IMG/VR virus record: IMGVR_UViG_3300022939_000132
Span: 1-24,739 of that record
DNA: 24,739 bases
Reading direction: 5' to 3' (one strand)
Origin: a virus
How positions within the stretch are numbered: the stretch's first letter is position 1; every line of letters begins with the position of its first letter. The position numbers and the translations under genes are program-made. Under the pieces are notes generated by a model. It did no database searches. It was not told where the DNA came from and worked only from the letters and a program-made list of their open reading frames with translations. Shown here in pieces: positions 1 to 8,700 of the stretch.

Positions 1-11
1 GTCGTTCTGGT

Positions 12-566
12 TCACCCTGCAATCTCCGTTACACATATCATTGAAATACCGCGCTCCATGTCAACCGCGTCTGTATCTGATACACATCTGTTTAAGTAGT
101 AATTTATAGCAGTGCCACGATTATTTTGAACACCAACCTTGTATGTCACCTGCGAAGTTGTACTTGGCGTATCAAAATAATTATAAATAGCTAATTCTGG
201 TGTAGAACTATTATCTGTCGATGTATAGCTAAGACTACTACCCATACGAATACCTACATTTCTATTACCAGCGGCAGGAGCAGATAACTTTGTAGAATCT
301 CTATAGAAAAACCAAGCAGAATCCCAAGTAGCGGCTTCGTCAGCCCACTCCCCATTTATCATAGCTTCAATCTTAATAATGCTAGATGTGGATACAGGAG
401 TTATATTTACAGATAAGACGCTAAATTCTGTCCCAGTTCCTGAAGCACAGCTAATTACTGATGTTGCATCAATCTGTGTGCGCTGAACCTGTAACACCGT
501 ACCGCTGGGCAACCCTGCGCTAGTAACAGCAGACAGAGACTGATTGTTTAGTTTTGTTAAAGCCAT
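12..566 (-). CDS. Small tail-fibre/appendage protein, EIAG-ending beta domain (184 aa)
   Basis: Probably a virion protein of the adsorption apparatus. After a short N-terminus of about 20 residues, it carries a beta-rich domain with the motif PSGTVLQVQ near residues 20-28, a VNITPVSTSS segment near 53-62, WFFYRDSTKL near 85-94, YFDTPSTTSQVTYKVGV near 130-146 and the terminal motif VTEIAG. The same landmarks occur in order in the proteins at 1646-2188 (close paralogue) and in the C-terminal half of the protein at 3242-4066. The start ATG is preceded by AGGGAGAC, which overlaps the stop of the upstream gene. This is the last complete gene before the window edge and stops with TGA. Receptor binding is inferred from position and paralogy; no enzymatic motif is visible. 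Confidence 0.75.
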   Translation of the reverse strand: MALTKLNNQSLSAVTSAGLPSGTVLQVQRTQIDATSVISCASGTGTEFSVLSVNITPVSTSSIIKIEAMINGEWADEAATWDSAWFFYRDSTKLSAPAAGNRNVGIRMGSSLSYTSTDNSSTPELAIYNYFDTPSTTSQVTYKVGVQNNRGTAINYYLNRCVSDTDAVDMERGISMICVTEIAG

Positions 567-576
567 GTCAGTCTCC

Positions 577-1077
577 CTATCCTATTAAGTAACCACAAAA
601 ATTCATGTATTGAGGGGATGTCTCTGGAACATTGTAACTTATATCAATCGTGCATCTCATCACATCGTTTTGAGCTAAATTCATTACAACTTGAACATGA
701 TTTGAATAATGTGCTAAATCATTACCTGACCAACCTTTTTGTTTTAAGGTAGTTCCGTGATATAATCCTAAACCTAAATAATCTGCTGTGTTTGTAAGCC
801 CAACATTTGCCCAAATGCAATATACACCAGCAACAGGAACTGTATAACTAGCACCAAGCGTTGAGGAGTTGTCTAAGCCACCCCCACGACTTTCTTCAAT
901 TGCATCAAAATATACTGGCTTATCTGTTCCTGCGATTGCGCTTGTTGCAAGACCAGCATATCCTCTAAAATAAAAATAAGGAACTTGAGGTGTAACAATA
1001 CGCCCACTACTATCAATGCTAATCGCACTAGTTCCAGAGGAGTTCTGGATGTTGTCTACTTTTAATACTGAAGTCAT
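577..1077 (-). CDS. Small tail-fibre/appendage protein with C1q/TNF-like C-terminal domain (166 aa)
   Basis: Probably a secreted-type jelly-roll appendage protein of the virion. Residues 1-30 form an adapter (VDNIQ, then GTSAISIDSSG) shared with the neighbour at 1087-1635. The rest resembles C1q/TNF-like domains: ASYTVPVAGVYCIWANVGL near residues 75-95 and the ending FCGYLIG, which matches the usual last strand of that fold. Such domains trimerise and often sit at fibre tips; this role is inferred. The start is preceded by TAGGAGAA formed around the stop codon of the upstream gene, with a 9-nt gap. The stop TAG overlaps the Shine-Dalgarno of the next gene (at 566). Confidence 0.75.
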   Translation of the reverse strand: MTSVLKVDNIQNSSGTSAISIDSSGRIVTPQVPYFYFRGYAGLATSAIAGTDKPVYFDAIEESRGGGLDNSSTLGASYTVPVAGVYCIWANVGLTNTADYLGLGLYHGTTLKQKGWSGNDLAHYSNHVQVVMNLAQNDVMRCTIDISYNVPETSPQYMNFCGYLIG

Positions 1078-1086
1078 CCTGTTCTC

Positions 1087-1635
1087 CTATGCCAGCTTCG
1101 TTATTTTAACTTGAGTGAAAACTTCAACATTACCAAAACTTGAATTTGTGCCAAGTCCATAAGTGCTAGAAGTTGTGTTACACCTATGCTCAATTTTATA
1201 ACCAGTAGAAGTTGAAATCGTTACTTCCATTGCGCCAAAGCTACGATTTGTAACACCAGCCGATGCAGATGCATATTCATTAGTTCCATATTTTATTACA
1301 GTAGAATTTGTATTATCATATAAACGGGTTTGATGATTAGCTACTTGATAGGCTGGGGCAGACCATTCAATTAAATAAGTACCAGCACCTAATGTAAAAA
1401 CATTTCCAGATAAACTTACTATTCCATCTGTATCAGCGTTCTCTGTATTTAATGTTCTTGTTTGCCAAGCACCAGAAGTAAATGTACCGCCACTAGTTCC
1501 ATTTGCTTGTTCTTCTGCAAGTAAAGCTACAGAAAAAGTAGGCTTTTCAAAAGTAACATTACCACTACTATCAATCGTAGCGGCTGTAGTACCGTTTGTG
1601 TGTTGGAGCGTTTCAACGCCTAATATACTTGCCAT
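1087..1635 (-). CDS. Small tail-fibre/appendage protein with C1q-like domain (182 aa)
   Basis: An adapter of about 30 residues (VETLQ, then GTTAATIDSSGNV) resembles that of the protein at 577-1077. It is followed by a jelly-roll-like domain with LGAGTYLIEWSAPAYQ near residues 101-116, TRLYDNTNSTVIKYG near 122-136 and a C-terminal VFTQVKITKLA strand. The GTYLIEW element is typical of C1q-like tail-tip domains in marine phages (from memory). The start has TAGGAGAT eight bases upstream, overlapping the stop of the gene at 1646-2188. It is likely a structural appendage; no catalytic residues are apparent. The presence of two different C1q-like paralogues side by side suggests separate tips or a heteromeric appendage. 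Confidence 0.75.
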   Translation of the reverse strand: MASILGVETLQHTNGTTAATIDSSGNVTFEKPTFSVALLAEEQANGTSGGTFTSGAWQTRTLNTENADTDGIVSLSGNVFTLGAGTYLIEWSAPAYQVANHQTRLYDNTNSTVIKYGTNEYASASAGVTNRSFGAMEVTISTSTGYKIEHRCNTTSSTYGLGTNSSFGNVEVFTQVKITKLA

Positions 1636-1645
1636 TGATTATCTC

Positions 1646-2188
1646 CTATCCTGCTATTTCTGTAGCACATATTAAAGACATACCACGTTCATCAAGATTG
1701 TTTGCAGTTCTATTTAAGTTCCAATAAGTACTAGCCGCACTCTGATGCACACCAACTGTATATGTTACTTGTGATGTTGTGTTTGGAGTATCAAAGTACA
1801 TATAGTTAGCAATCTCACCAGTGCTATCTGCATCAGCCCCATTATAAGTTATTGCTGTACCTATCAAAATACCATTTTTATCACCACCAGTAGTAGTGCT
1901 TGCTAATTTTGTACTATCTCTATAAAAAAACCACACACTATTATAAGGCGAACTAGTATTTCCCCACTCACCATTAACCATAGCCTCAATCTTAATAACG
2001 CTATTAGTAGATGTAGGCGTAATGTTTACAGCTAACACGCTTATTTGCTTATCTACACTTTGGTTACAAGTCCATTGTGATGTTGCATCAATCTGTGTGT
2101 ACTGCACTTGAATAATACCACCAGAAGGCATTATAACTTTATTTCCAGCAGTCTTAGGTGCTATTTCATCAACGTAAATCTTACTCAT
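1646..2188 (-). CDS. Small tail-fibre/appendage protein, EIAG-ending paralogue (180 aa)
   Basis: A clear paralogue of the protein at 12-566. Shared in order are IQVQYTQIDATS, VNITPTSTNSVIKIEAMVNGEW, VWFFYRDSTKLA, YFDTPNTTSQVTYTVGV and the ending CATEIAG. The first 23 residues differ (SKIYVDEIAPKTAGN, then VIMPSGG) and look like a separate adapter, so similar C-terminal domains have been attached to different N-termini. The start codon directly follows the stop of the upstream gene at 2189; a GGTGG within that gene's last codons is the only visible ribosome-binding sequence. Its stop TAG is part of the Shine-Dalgarno of the next gene. Function as an appendage or receptor-binding protein is inferred. 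Confidence 0.75.
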   Translation of the reverse strand: MSKIYVDEIAPKTAGNKVIMPSGGIIQVQYTQIDATSQWTCNQSVDKQISVLAVNITPTSTNSVIKIEAMVNGEWGNTSSPYNSVWFFYRDSTKLASTTTGGDKNGILIGTAITYNGADADSTGEIANYMYFDTPNTTSQVTYTVGVHQSAASTYWNLNRTANNLDERGMSLICATEIAG

Positions 2189-2659
2189 CTAAACCACCGT
2201 AAACGTGCCATTGATTGTCAACGTCCCTGATATTGTATAAGCCCCAGCAACCATAGCGTTCTCATCTGCCGCTATAGTTACACTCGTTCCACTTGGCAGT
2301 TCCGTATCATTCACTCTTATGCCGGTATCCTTCATAATGCTGGATGACATCTTGTTGATATCCACTGAGCCATCTACAGGCGTTACAGTGTTACCCACCT
2401 CGCCTAGAGCCACAATGAAGTCTATGACATCGCCAGTAACTAGGTTCTCTGAGAATGTAATCGTTGAGCCTGACACTGTGTAAGCATCGCCAGGGGCTTG
2501 GATAACACCGTTTACAGATACAATAAGCTGTTCAGCAGTAGCTGGTTTGAAGTCTGCACTGCTGTACTGCATTGTGTATGCGGCCTGACCGTTTACTACA
2601 GTGATGCTGTCTAGCTTTTTGAATTGCCCACTAGAGGGGGCTATACCTATGTATGGCAT
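2189..2659 (-). CDS. Small tail-fibre protein with beta-sandwich N-terminal adapter (156 aa)
   Basis: Starts at MPYIGIAPSSGQFKKLD, whose ATG overlaps the upstream stop (TAATG) and has GAGGATAG before it. A longer form beginning at 2692 is possible but less likely. Residues 15-95 hold a beta domain with LIVSVNGVIQAPGDAYTVSG, matching the N-terminal domain of the protein at 3242-4066. The C-terminal 50 residues are a Thr/Ser/Val-rich beta stretch ending TINGTFTVV. Proteins of this pattern are common near fibres in marine phages (from memory). The next gene follows with no gap. Tail appendage role inferred. Confidence 0.72.
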   Translation of the reverse strand: MPYIGIAPSSGQFKKLDSITVVNGQAAYTMQYSSADFKPATAEQLIVSVNGVIQAPGDAYTVSGSTITFSENLVTGDVIDFIVALGEVGNTVTPVDGSVDINKMSSSIMKDTGIRVNDTELPSGTSVTIAADENAMVAGAYTISGTLTINGTFTVV

Positions 2660-3231
2660 TATGCTATCCTCGCTATAGAAAGAAATGTGCAACGTGCATT
2701 AGTGCTGCCAGAAGGAGCAGTGCCTGTTAAACTTCCAGCGTGTTCAGCAACTTCCCAATCAACAGTGCTAGTTCCTGAGTTATTAACATACCCTTGTAAT
2801 TGAATTTTTGTTGTAGCGGTGGTTGCTTTGTAGATAAAAGTACCACTTAAAGTTATAGAGCCAATTTCGTCAGATAAATTATCTTGAAGATGTGCGCCAG
2901 CACCATATTTGACTGAAAAGTTTGTACCATCTTCAGATATTCTTATATATGCTGCCGCATCAATTATAGATTCTGCACCTAAATCTTCACAACGAAGTCC
3001 AATGCTGTAAGAAATTAAATAAACACCGTCACTGCTATCAAGAAGATACGCATCATTTGCGGAATCAAAGTTTGATTTAGTATCATACTTAACAGTACCA
3101 CTACCGCCAAAATCTACAGTTTCTTTGTTATTATCTGTTAAACCAGTTTGAGCCGTTGTTAAATCAACGTGGAAGTATTCTGTATCTGCTAAATCTATAG
3201 AAGAGACAGGGTCAATTTTAGATAATGCCAT
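2659..3231 (-). CDS. Small tail-fibre/appendage protein, C1q-like (190 aa)
   Basis: The start is placed at MALSKIDP because the sequence GGGAGAC lies a few bases upstream; extending to 3312 would add 27 residues unlike any neighbour and overlap the gene before. The protein has a beta-rich domain with SSDGVYLISYSIGLRCED near residues 67-84, several alternating strands, and the ending CTFLSIARIA. The DGVYLISYSIGL element matches the core strand of C1q/TNF-like folds, as in the proteins at 577-1077 and 1087-1635. No enzyme motif is visible. It ends with TAA sharing one base with the next start. Likely a structural or receptor-binding appendage. Confidence 0.75.
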   Translation of the reverse strand: MALSKIDPVSSIDLADTEYFHVDLTTAQTGLTDNNKETVDFGGSGTVKYDTKSNFDSANDAYLLDSSDGVYLISYSIGLRCEDLGAESIIDAAAYIRISEDGTNFSVKYGAGAHLQDNLSDEIGSITLSGTFIYKATTATTKIQLQGYVNNSGTSTVDWEVAEHAGSLTGTAPSGSTNARCTFLSIARIA

Positions 3232-3241
3232 TAGAGTCTCC

Positions 3242-4066
3242 CTATCCTGCGATTTCCATAACGGTAATCGTTGATGTGCCGCCAAGAATATAAGCCGCGT
3301 TATCAGTTTCATGTGGTGCGTTAATGGTAAGTTCTGTAGAATTTACTGTTGACGAAAACTGCACTTTGTAAGTAACAGCAGATGCAGTTGCAGGGCTGTC
3401 TAAAAAGTTATGAGAAGCCGTCATCATTTTGTAGTTGAAATTATTATCATCACCACCGACTGCAATAGTCGCGGCTATTTGATTTCCTGTGGGATAAGTG
3501 CTTTCGGTTATCTTTGACGAACCTCTAAGAATATCAAATGCACCGTAAACATTAAGGTCGCCACCAAAGTTAATATTAGTCAGAACAAGTATTTTACTTG
3601 ATGTGCTAGTTGGCGTAATAGAAACACTTAACCCTGTAATATCTGAAGGTGTTGCGCTTGTTGTTGATTGCTTGTCTGTTTTAGTTGCGCTTTTAACTTG
3701 CAGTACACACCCTGTTGGCATATCAGATGAGGTCAATCCAGCCAACTTCGCAGATGTCACCGCACCATTAGCCAGCTTGCCTGTACTTACAGAACCATCA
3801 GGCGGTACTACAGTCTGCAATGCTTTGCCCTGATAGATAACGTAGAAGTCATCTGTGCTGGCTACATTGCCTGTCATGTTAAGTGCAGTACCATTCACTG
3901 TGTATGCAACGCCAGCTTCCTGACGCACATTGTTTACAAACACCTCAATCTCTTGGGCATTGGCTACAGCATGGGTCAGAGTGTAAGACGCACCGCCATC
4001 ACCAGTGATGGTCTGCTTGTCCATTGAGGAATAGCTGTTAGATGTTTGGTTGCCTACATATCCCAT
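3242..4066 (-). CDS. Two-domain tail-fibre protein (274 aa)
   Basis: The largest member of the small-fibre cassette. Residues 1-80 form a beta adapter (MGYVGNQ, QEIEVFVNNVRQEAGVAYTV) homologous to the protein at 2189-2659. Residues 80-115 are a linker with PPDGSVSTGKLANGAVTSAKLAG, a motif seen in many phage fibre connectors. From about 115 onward it carries the same domain as the proteins at 12-566 and 1646-2188: CVLQVKS, SVSITPTSTSSKILVL, FLDSPATASAVTYKVQF and the ending VMEIAG. It therefore links the two architectures and may be the ancestral full-length gene from which shorter paralogues derive (inference). The ribosome-binding sequence is TAGGTG, overlapping the upstream stop. Confidence 0.8.
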   Translation of the reverse strand: MGYVGNQTSNSYSSMDKQTITGDGGASYTLTHAVANAQEIEVFVNNVRQEAGVAYTVNGTALNMTGNVASTDDFYVIYQGKALQTVVPPDGSVSTGKLANGAVTSAKLAGLTSSDMPTGCVLQVKSATKTDKQSTTSATPSDITGLSVSITPTSTSSKILVLTNINFGGDLNVYGAFDILRGSSKITESTYPTGNQIAATIAVGGDDNNFNYKMMTASHNFLDSPATASAVTYKVQFSSTVNSTELTINAPHETDNAAYILGGTSTITVMEIAG

Positions 4067-4073
4067 GCTTCAC

Positions 4074-4409
4074 CTATGAGCTAATATCATCAACAGCAGA
4101 TACCCATACATCAGCAGATGATGCTGTATCTGACTGTACCCACAACCTGTCACCAGACTGAACCACTACCTTTGCACCACCGTCCAGGACTTGTAATGCA
4201 CCGCCAGCGGCTATTGGCGCACCTTTGACCAAGTAAATATTGTTAGTGCCATCGTTAATATAGCAATCAACATTAATAGCATTGGTCGTTACATTAGTAA
4301 TATGGATGCCAACAATGGTATCGTAACTGTCAAAGTTAGCACCGTCTGGTATATCTGCCGCCGCAGTGCCTACTGCGTTTAATGTGTAACGTCTAAAGTT
4401 TTGTGCCAT
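4074..4409 (-). CDS. Small conserved virion protein next to the tail fibre (111 aa)
   Basis: Starts MAQNFRRYTLNAVGT and contains FDSYDTIVGIHITNV (about residues 26-40), YINDGTNNIYLVKGAPI and VVVQSGDRLWVQSDTASSADV. I recognise this as a small protein very common beside tail-fibre genes in marine cyanophages and pelagiphages; it is predicted to be a compact beta domain. I recall no established biochemical role; neck, tail or fibre-attachment structural protein is the likely category. The start has TAGGAGAT just upstream, in which the stop codon of the fibre gene forms the first three bases. Confidence 0.8.
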   Translation of the reverse strand: MAQNFRRYTLNAVGTAAADIPDGANFDSYDTIVGIHITNVTTNAINVDCYINDGTNNIYLVKGAPIAAGGALQVLDGGAKVVVQSGDRLWVQSDTASSADVWVSAVDDISS

Positions 4410-4418
4410 TTTAATCTC

Positions 4419-5750
4419 CTATAGTGCAATCGACATGGCTATGGCAAAGCCAGCCGTAGCAAACCCAGCCGTGGAAACTGCGGCATCTTCCCATTGAGTG
4501 CCACTCCAAATCCTAACTACACCTGATGATGAGTTATAATACATATCCCCAGCATCTTTTGTTCTACCGCCTGTTGTAAAGTAAGTATCTGCCGCAGAGT
4601 CACTTGCTTTAGCCCCAGCATACTTATCATCAAAGGTCGCAACAGATGCAGCCGCTTCTTCTGCGTAATATTTCGCAGAATATTCTGCACCATCTACAGT
4701 ACCAGCCGTATAGGTAGCCCAGTCTTTAGCAGAACCAGTTGTGCCTCTTGTCTGTGTACCCACCGCATATTCTTTAGCAGAATATTCAGTGCCATCTACT
4801 TGACCTGTAGTTTCTACCGCCCAGTCTTTTGCAGGGCCAGCACCAGATTGATCGGTTACACCAGTGCCGCCAATAGCCCAAGCCTTAGATGAATAATCTG
4901 TGCTATCAACAATACCGTTTGTTTTAACAGCCCAATCATTTGCATTTGTCTCTGATGTTGCGGCATTTGTTGCAGATGTAGCCGCATTACTTGCACTTGT
5001 AGCGGCATTAGAGGCAGACGTTGCCGCATTGGTAGCTGATGTAGCGGCTGTTACAGCATCTACAACCAGTTCCCAATAAGCTGTGTTTGTGAGCAATGTG
5101 CCGCTAGGGCTATCTACAATACAGATATATACATTATCTAATTGTGCTGTAGTTGTTGACTTAACCAAATCATGCTTAACATAATCGGCTGTGGTCGTTG
5201 TAGTGTCAGTTCCTTGATATGTGCCAATAGTGGTTGATACCGTTACAGCACCGTTAGCATCAAATGATAGAAACTTATTAGCCCTGCTTGCTGATGAAGG
5301 TAGAGTAATTGAAGCGGCAGTATCAGAATCTGACAGCTTCATTGTACGGCTAATCTTGGTTTCTAGCTCTTGCTCAATAGCAATAATCTTGTCTAACTCA
5401 GTATTGAGTGACGAGATATTAAAAGGTCCTGATGTTGGGAAGTCTGTAGTTCTGGCTACAGGTATGTCCCTGAAAATAGTGAATGTATCAGTTCCTGCAC
5501 TATAATTGTCGCCAAGAGTAATATATCCACCAGAAAATCCATCATCTACCGCAGTTCCTGTAACAGCAAACGTACCAGTGCCTGTACCTCTGGACAGCGT
5601 AGTATCAATACCAGCCGCAGTTGTTACAATAACATTGATGTCATCAACGTCAAAGAATGGGAAATCAATCGTCAACTGCGTGGTATTAGCAGTTACGGCT
5701 TGGGTGTATTGGACTCTAGCGTCATTATCTGCAATTTCTATAGTAGCCAT
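4419..5750 (-). CDS. Tail fibre protein, T7 gp17-like N-terminal attachment domain (443 aa)
   Basis: The main tail fibre or its connector. Residues 1-135 resemble the T7 gp17 N-terminal domain that docks on the tail tube: VQYTQAVTANTTQLTIDFPFF, DINVIV, TTLSRG, GGYITL, FTIFRDIPVARTTDF, then a helical stretch to about 140. Residues 232-270 are a run of seven-residue Ala/Ser/Thr/Asn repeats (ATSASNA type), likely a trimeric coiled-coil shaft. Three copies of a DWAV...VDGxEYSAK-YA repeat follow at about 272-292, 309-329 and 342-362. The C-terminus has AGDMYYNSSSGVVRIWSG (about 400-417), a motif found in marine phage fibres, and no long receptor domain. The downstream small proteins may therefore supply the tips (inference). 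The gap from the upstream gene is 7 nt. Confidence 0.88.
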   Translation of the reverse strand: MATIEIADNDARVQYTQAVTANTTQLTIDFPFFDVDDINVIVTTAAGIDTTLSRGTGTGTFAVTGTAVDDGFSGGYITLGDNYSAGTDTFTIFRDIPVARTTDFPTSGPFNISSLNTELDKIIAIEQELETKISRTMKLSDSDTAASITLPSSASRANKFLSFDANGAVTVSTTIGTYQGTDTTTTTADYVKHDLVKSTTTAQLDNVYICIVDSPSGTLLTNTAYWELVVDAVTAATSATNAATSASNAATSASNAATSATNAATSETNANDWAVKTNGIVDSTDYSSKAWAIGGTGVTDQSGAGPAKDWAVETTGQVDGTEYSAKEYAVGTQTRGTTGSAKDWATYTAGTVDGAEYSAKYYAEEAAASVATFDDKYAGAKASDSAADTYFTTGGRTKDAGDMYYNSSSGVVRIWSGTQWEDAAVSTAGFATAGFAIAMSIAL

Positions 5751-5757
5751 ACTTAAT

Positions 5758-8700
5758 CTATTCCCTATTCAAGTTTTCCTGTCTATTCACATTACCCTGA
5801 CCAAACACTCCATCATATATTGGGTCTAAGTAATACAAATTGCCTGTAGGCATAATAAACCTAAAATCGTTGCCAGTTCTGTAATCAACATTGCCAGTAG
5901 CAAAATCACCCAAAACATTGGTTGCATTGATTGCCGCACTAGCACTCGGACCAAATACAGCACCAGCTTTAGCCGCTGTATATACAGGGTATGATTGCTG
6001 GTCTGTAAGCAATGGACGCATTCCTAACTGGTAATCGCTAACTTTTTCCATAGCGTTATTTACGTCAGTAAACCATCCAAGCAAACCAGACCTGTCAATT
6101 GCATTAATTAACTTCTGGTCAAAAGATTCAGCACTATCAAGACCATACTGCGCTCTCTTAATCTCATTTACTATGGCGGCTAGTCCAACAATTAAGAAAG
6201 CACCCTGCCAAAACGCTCCATCTTTTTCTTGCAAACCAGATGTAAGCATTCTTTGCATTGCACCCTGACCATAAGATTTAAACTGTGTAAGCAATGAACC
6301 CATCTCTGTAGATGTCCACAATGCTCTATCACCAGCCCCAGGTGTCACGATAATACGCTCAACATTCTGATTTAGAGCGTTTCTAAACTTTAAACGCTGT
6401 GTTGCATCAGTCCACGCTTCGGTATTCGGCAACCATTCGTTACCTTCTTGCTGACCAAAACGCTGTATATTATTACGCATAATGGTATAATCTTGCTGAC
6501 CTATGCCATTCTTTAATAGCTTTTCCTTTTCTATTCTTGTCAGTCTATTCCATCCACCAGACTTCATTATAGATTCAGTCATTCTTAGCATGGTCACATT
6601 ACCAGCTATTTCTTTAAGTGCCTGATTCCAAATGTTTAACCCATTAAGCAAAAAGAACATGCCAGTTGCGTCATTTAAACTACGCTCAATAGCGTATCGA
6701 TTGCCAAACAAATCACCAATGTCTGACATAGCATGCGCTCTTAAACCTAGTGTAGCATCAACAGCAACAGCCGCTTTTTCTAGCTCTTTCTTAGACATAG
6801 TTCTAATAATACGAGCCTGTCTATCAAACATAGACGCAAAGCCTTTTCCGTAAGCATTGGTAAATCCCTCTACCATGGAAATTCTAGCTATATCAGGAAC
6901 AGAGGAAATCATTGCACTGCCCATTCCTGTAAGGACATTAAATGATTTCATAACTCTAACAAAACGGCTAGAAAGGGCATGTGGGTCTTTAGATGCACCA
7001 TAAGTTCCCCTGAGCCTATCTCTTAACCCTCTAATGTCCCTGAGGTCATTCTTCAAACCTTCTGCTAACTGAGAACGTTTTTGATAGTCTGCTGTTTCGC
7101 CAATAAGTCTCTGGTATTCATCTTCAACCTGTTTGATAAGGTCATCCATAGATGAACTACCAAACTTTCTTGTAAGTTCAATATCCATACCCATAGTGCG
7201 TGTATGGCTTCTAAGAAGAGCTTCAATATCGTTTTCAAGAAACTCTTCTATTAATTCGTCAGGTATTTCTAATGTTCTTGCTTGTGCGCCAGATGGATTC
7301 TTAATCCAGTCCAGAGCATCTGTAGCGTGTTCATAATCAATAAAGGGTCTTCTTCTAGTAACAGTATCTAAGACTTCTGCGGCAAATTGATCTGCTTGTG
7401 TTGGGCTTAGACGCTTACTTGTCATAGCCCAGCTTTTGATAATTCCAAGAAATCTGGGAATGTTTTGCTCAATTTTATCAATTCTGTATATACGAGGCAC
7501 ATAAGAAAGAGCAGTGTTTACAGTAACTCCTTCATCTCTTAACCTTTGTAGTTTTGCCGTTAAATCTGATACAAGTGCTTGATTGTTAGTGGCTCTGGCT
7601 TTAGCTATATCATCTGCCAACTCTCTTTCAAATAACCTTACAGAATTAGCTTCATCTTTGATTTTGTTTAAAACTTTTCTGTATTCTACAGCCGCTTGAT
7701 TAACAAAAGGTGTTGCCGCATCATCAATTGCATCTGCATCACCTCTACGCATAGCCATGCCAACACGATTTCTAAACTGAACCTCAGTTAAAGAACCATC
7801 ATGTCTTTTTAACAAATCATCTACTTTGTCAGTAAATCTCATGCCAGTCATCTGCAATGCTCTACGAGCAGGGGTAGATGCGGCCTGAACATTTCTGTAG
7901 GCCATGTAAGCCAAATCAGAAGCAGTATTGGCTTCAAGAAGCTGAGGATAGTATGTAGTTCTAAATGTGGTTTCCACAGACTGAGCCATAGCTTCGCCTT
8001 GTTGACGCACCTTCTTTTGCATCAAACCACCAACATCTACCATTTCAGGTGCAAGGCTACGAACAATAGGATTGGCACTTTGGAACATTCTGTTTACAGG
8101 ATTCCATCCAAGTTTTTCAATGCCAATACCAGTTGTTTCTAACGCTTCCATTTCAAGCTGTCTGTAAGCATTTGTTCTTGCTAATTCTGGGCTAATAGAT
8201 GCACCAGCAGAAGAAATCTTTTTAAGCTCTGCTATTTGTTGTGCTGAATATTGAGATTTTGCCCCAAGTAAATTAACTCTAACGCTATCTTCGTTTAATT
8301 TCATTTCAGCAATAGCGGCAGGACTCATACCCTTGCCCAAATGCATACCTATTGCACCACCCAATATACCAGCCGCAAAAACAGAATATGCCGCAAATGT
8401 TGCATCTCTGCTTTCATTGTTAAATTCAATTGCGGCTTGAACACCAGCAGTAGGTGCATATCCCATCATAAATCCACGACCAAATCTTCTAAATCTTGAA
8501 GCACCGCTTAAATATTTAGGCAAGATAGGCAAAGCTATTGTCGGGTCTGCAATGCCAGCCATTACTGAATAACCAGCACCTGAAGCACTTCTTTCTACAG
8601 TCTTCATGTCCTGATAGTCGCTGTTCAGGTTGTTGTACCTATCCATTGCTTCTTCGTGGCTTCCTGAGTGCCTAAAGAAGTAAAGACCATCTTCACCAAC

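Noticed and set aside
132-140. Terminase Walker B with Asn instead of Asp (LTGVWLNEA, residues 132-140 of the protein at 21958-23499) as a sign of inactivation
   Set aside because: The catalytic Glu139, Walker A and all three nuclease acidic residues are intact, and I recall this NE form in related podovirus terminases. The coordinates given in this entry are protein residues.
3603-3833. Plus-strand open frames inside the fibre, ejection and terminase genes (for example 3603-3833, 5221-5829, 15868-16092, 22372-22632)
   Set aside because: They lie antisense to recognised genes, lack ribosome-binding sequences and give translations without domain character; they are shadows.
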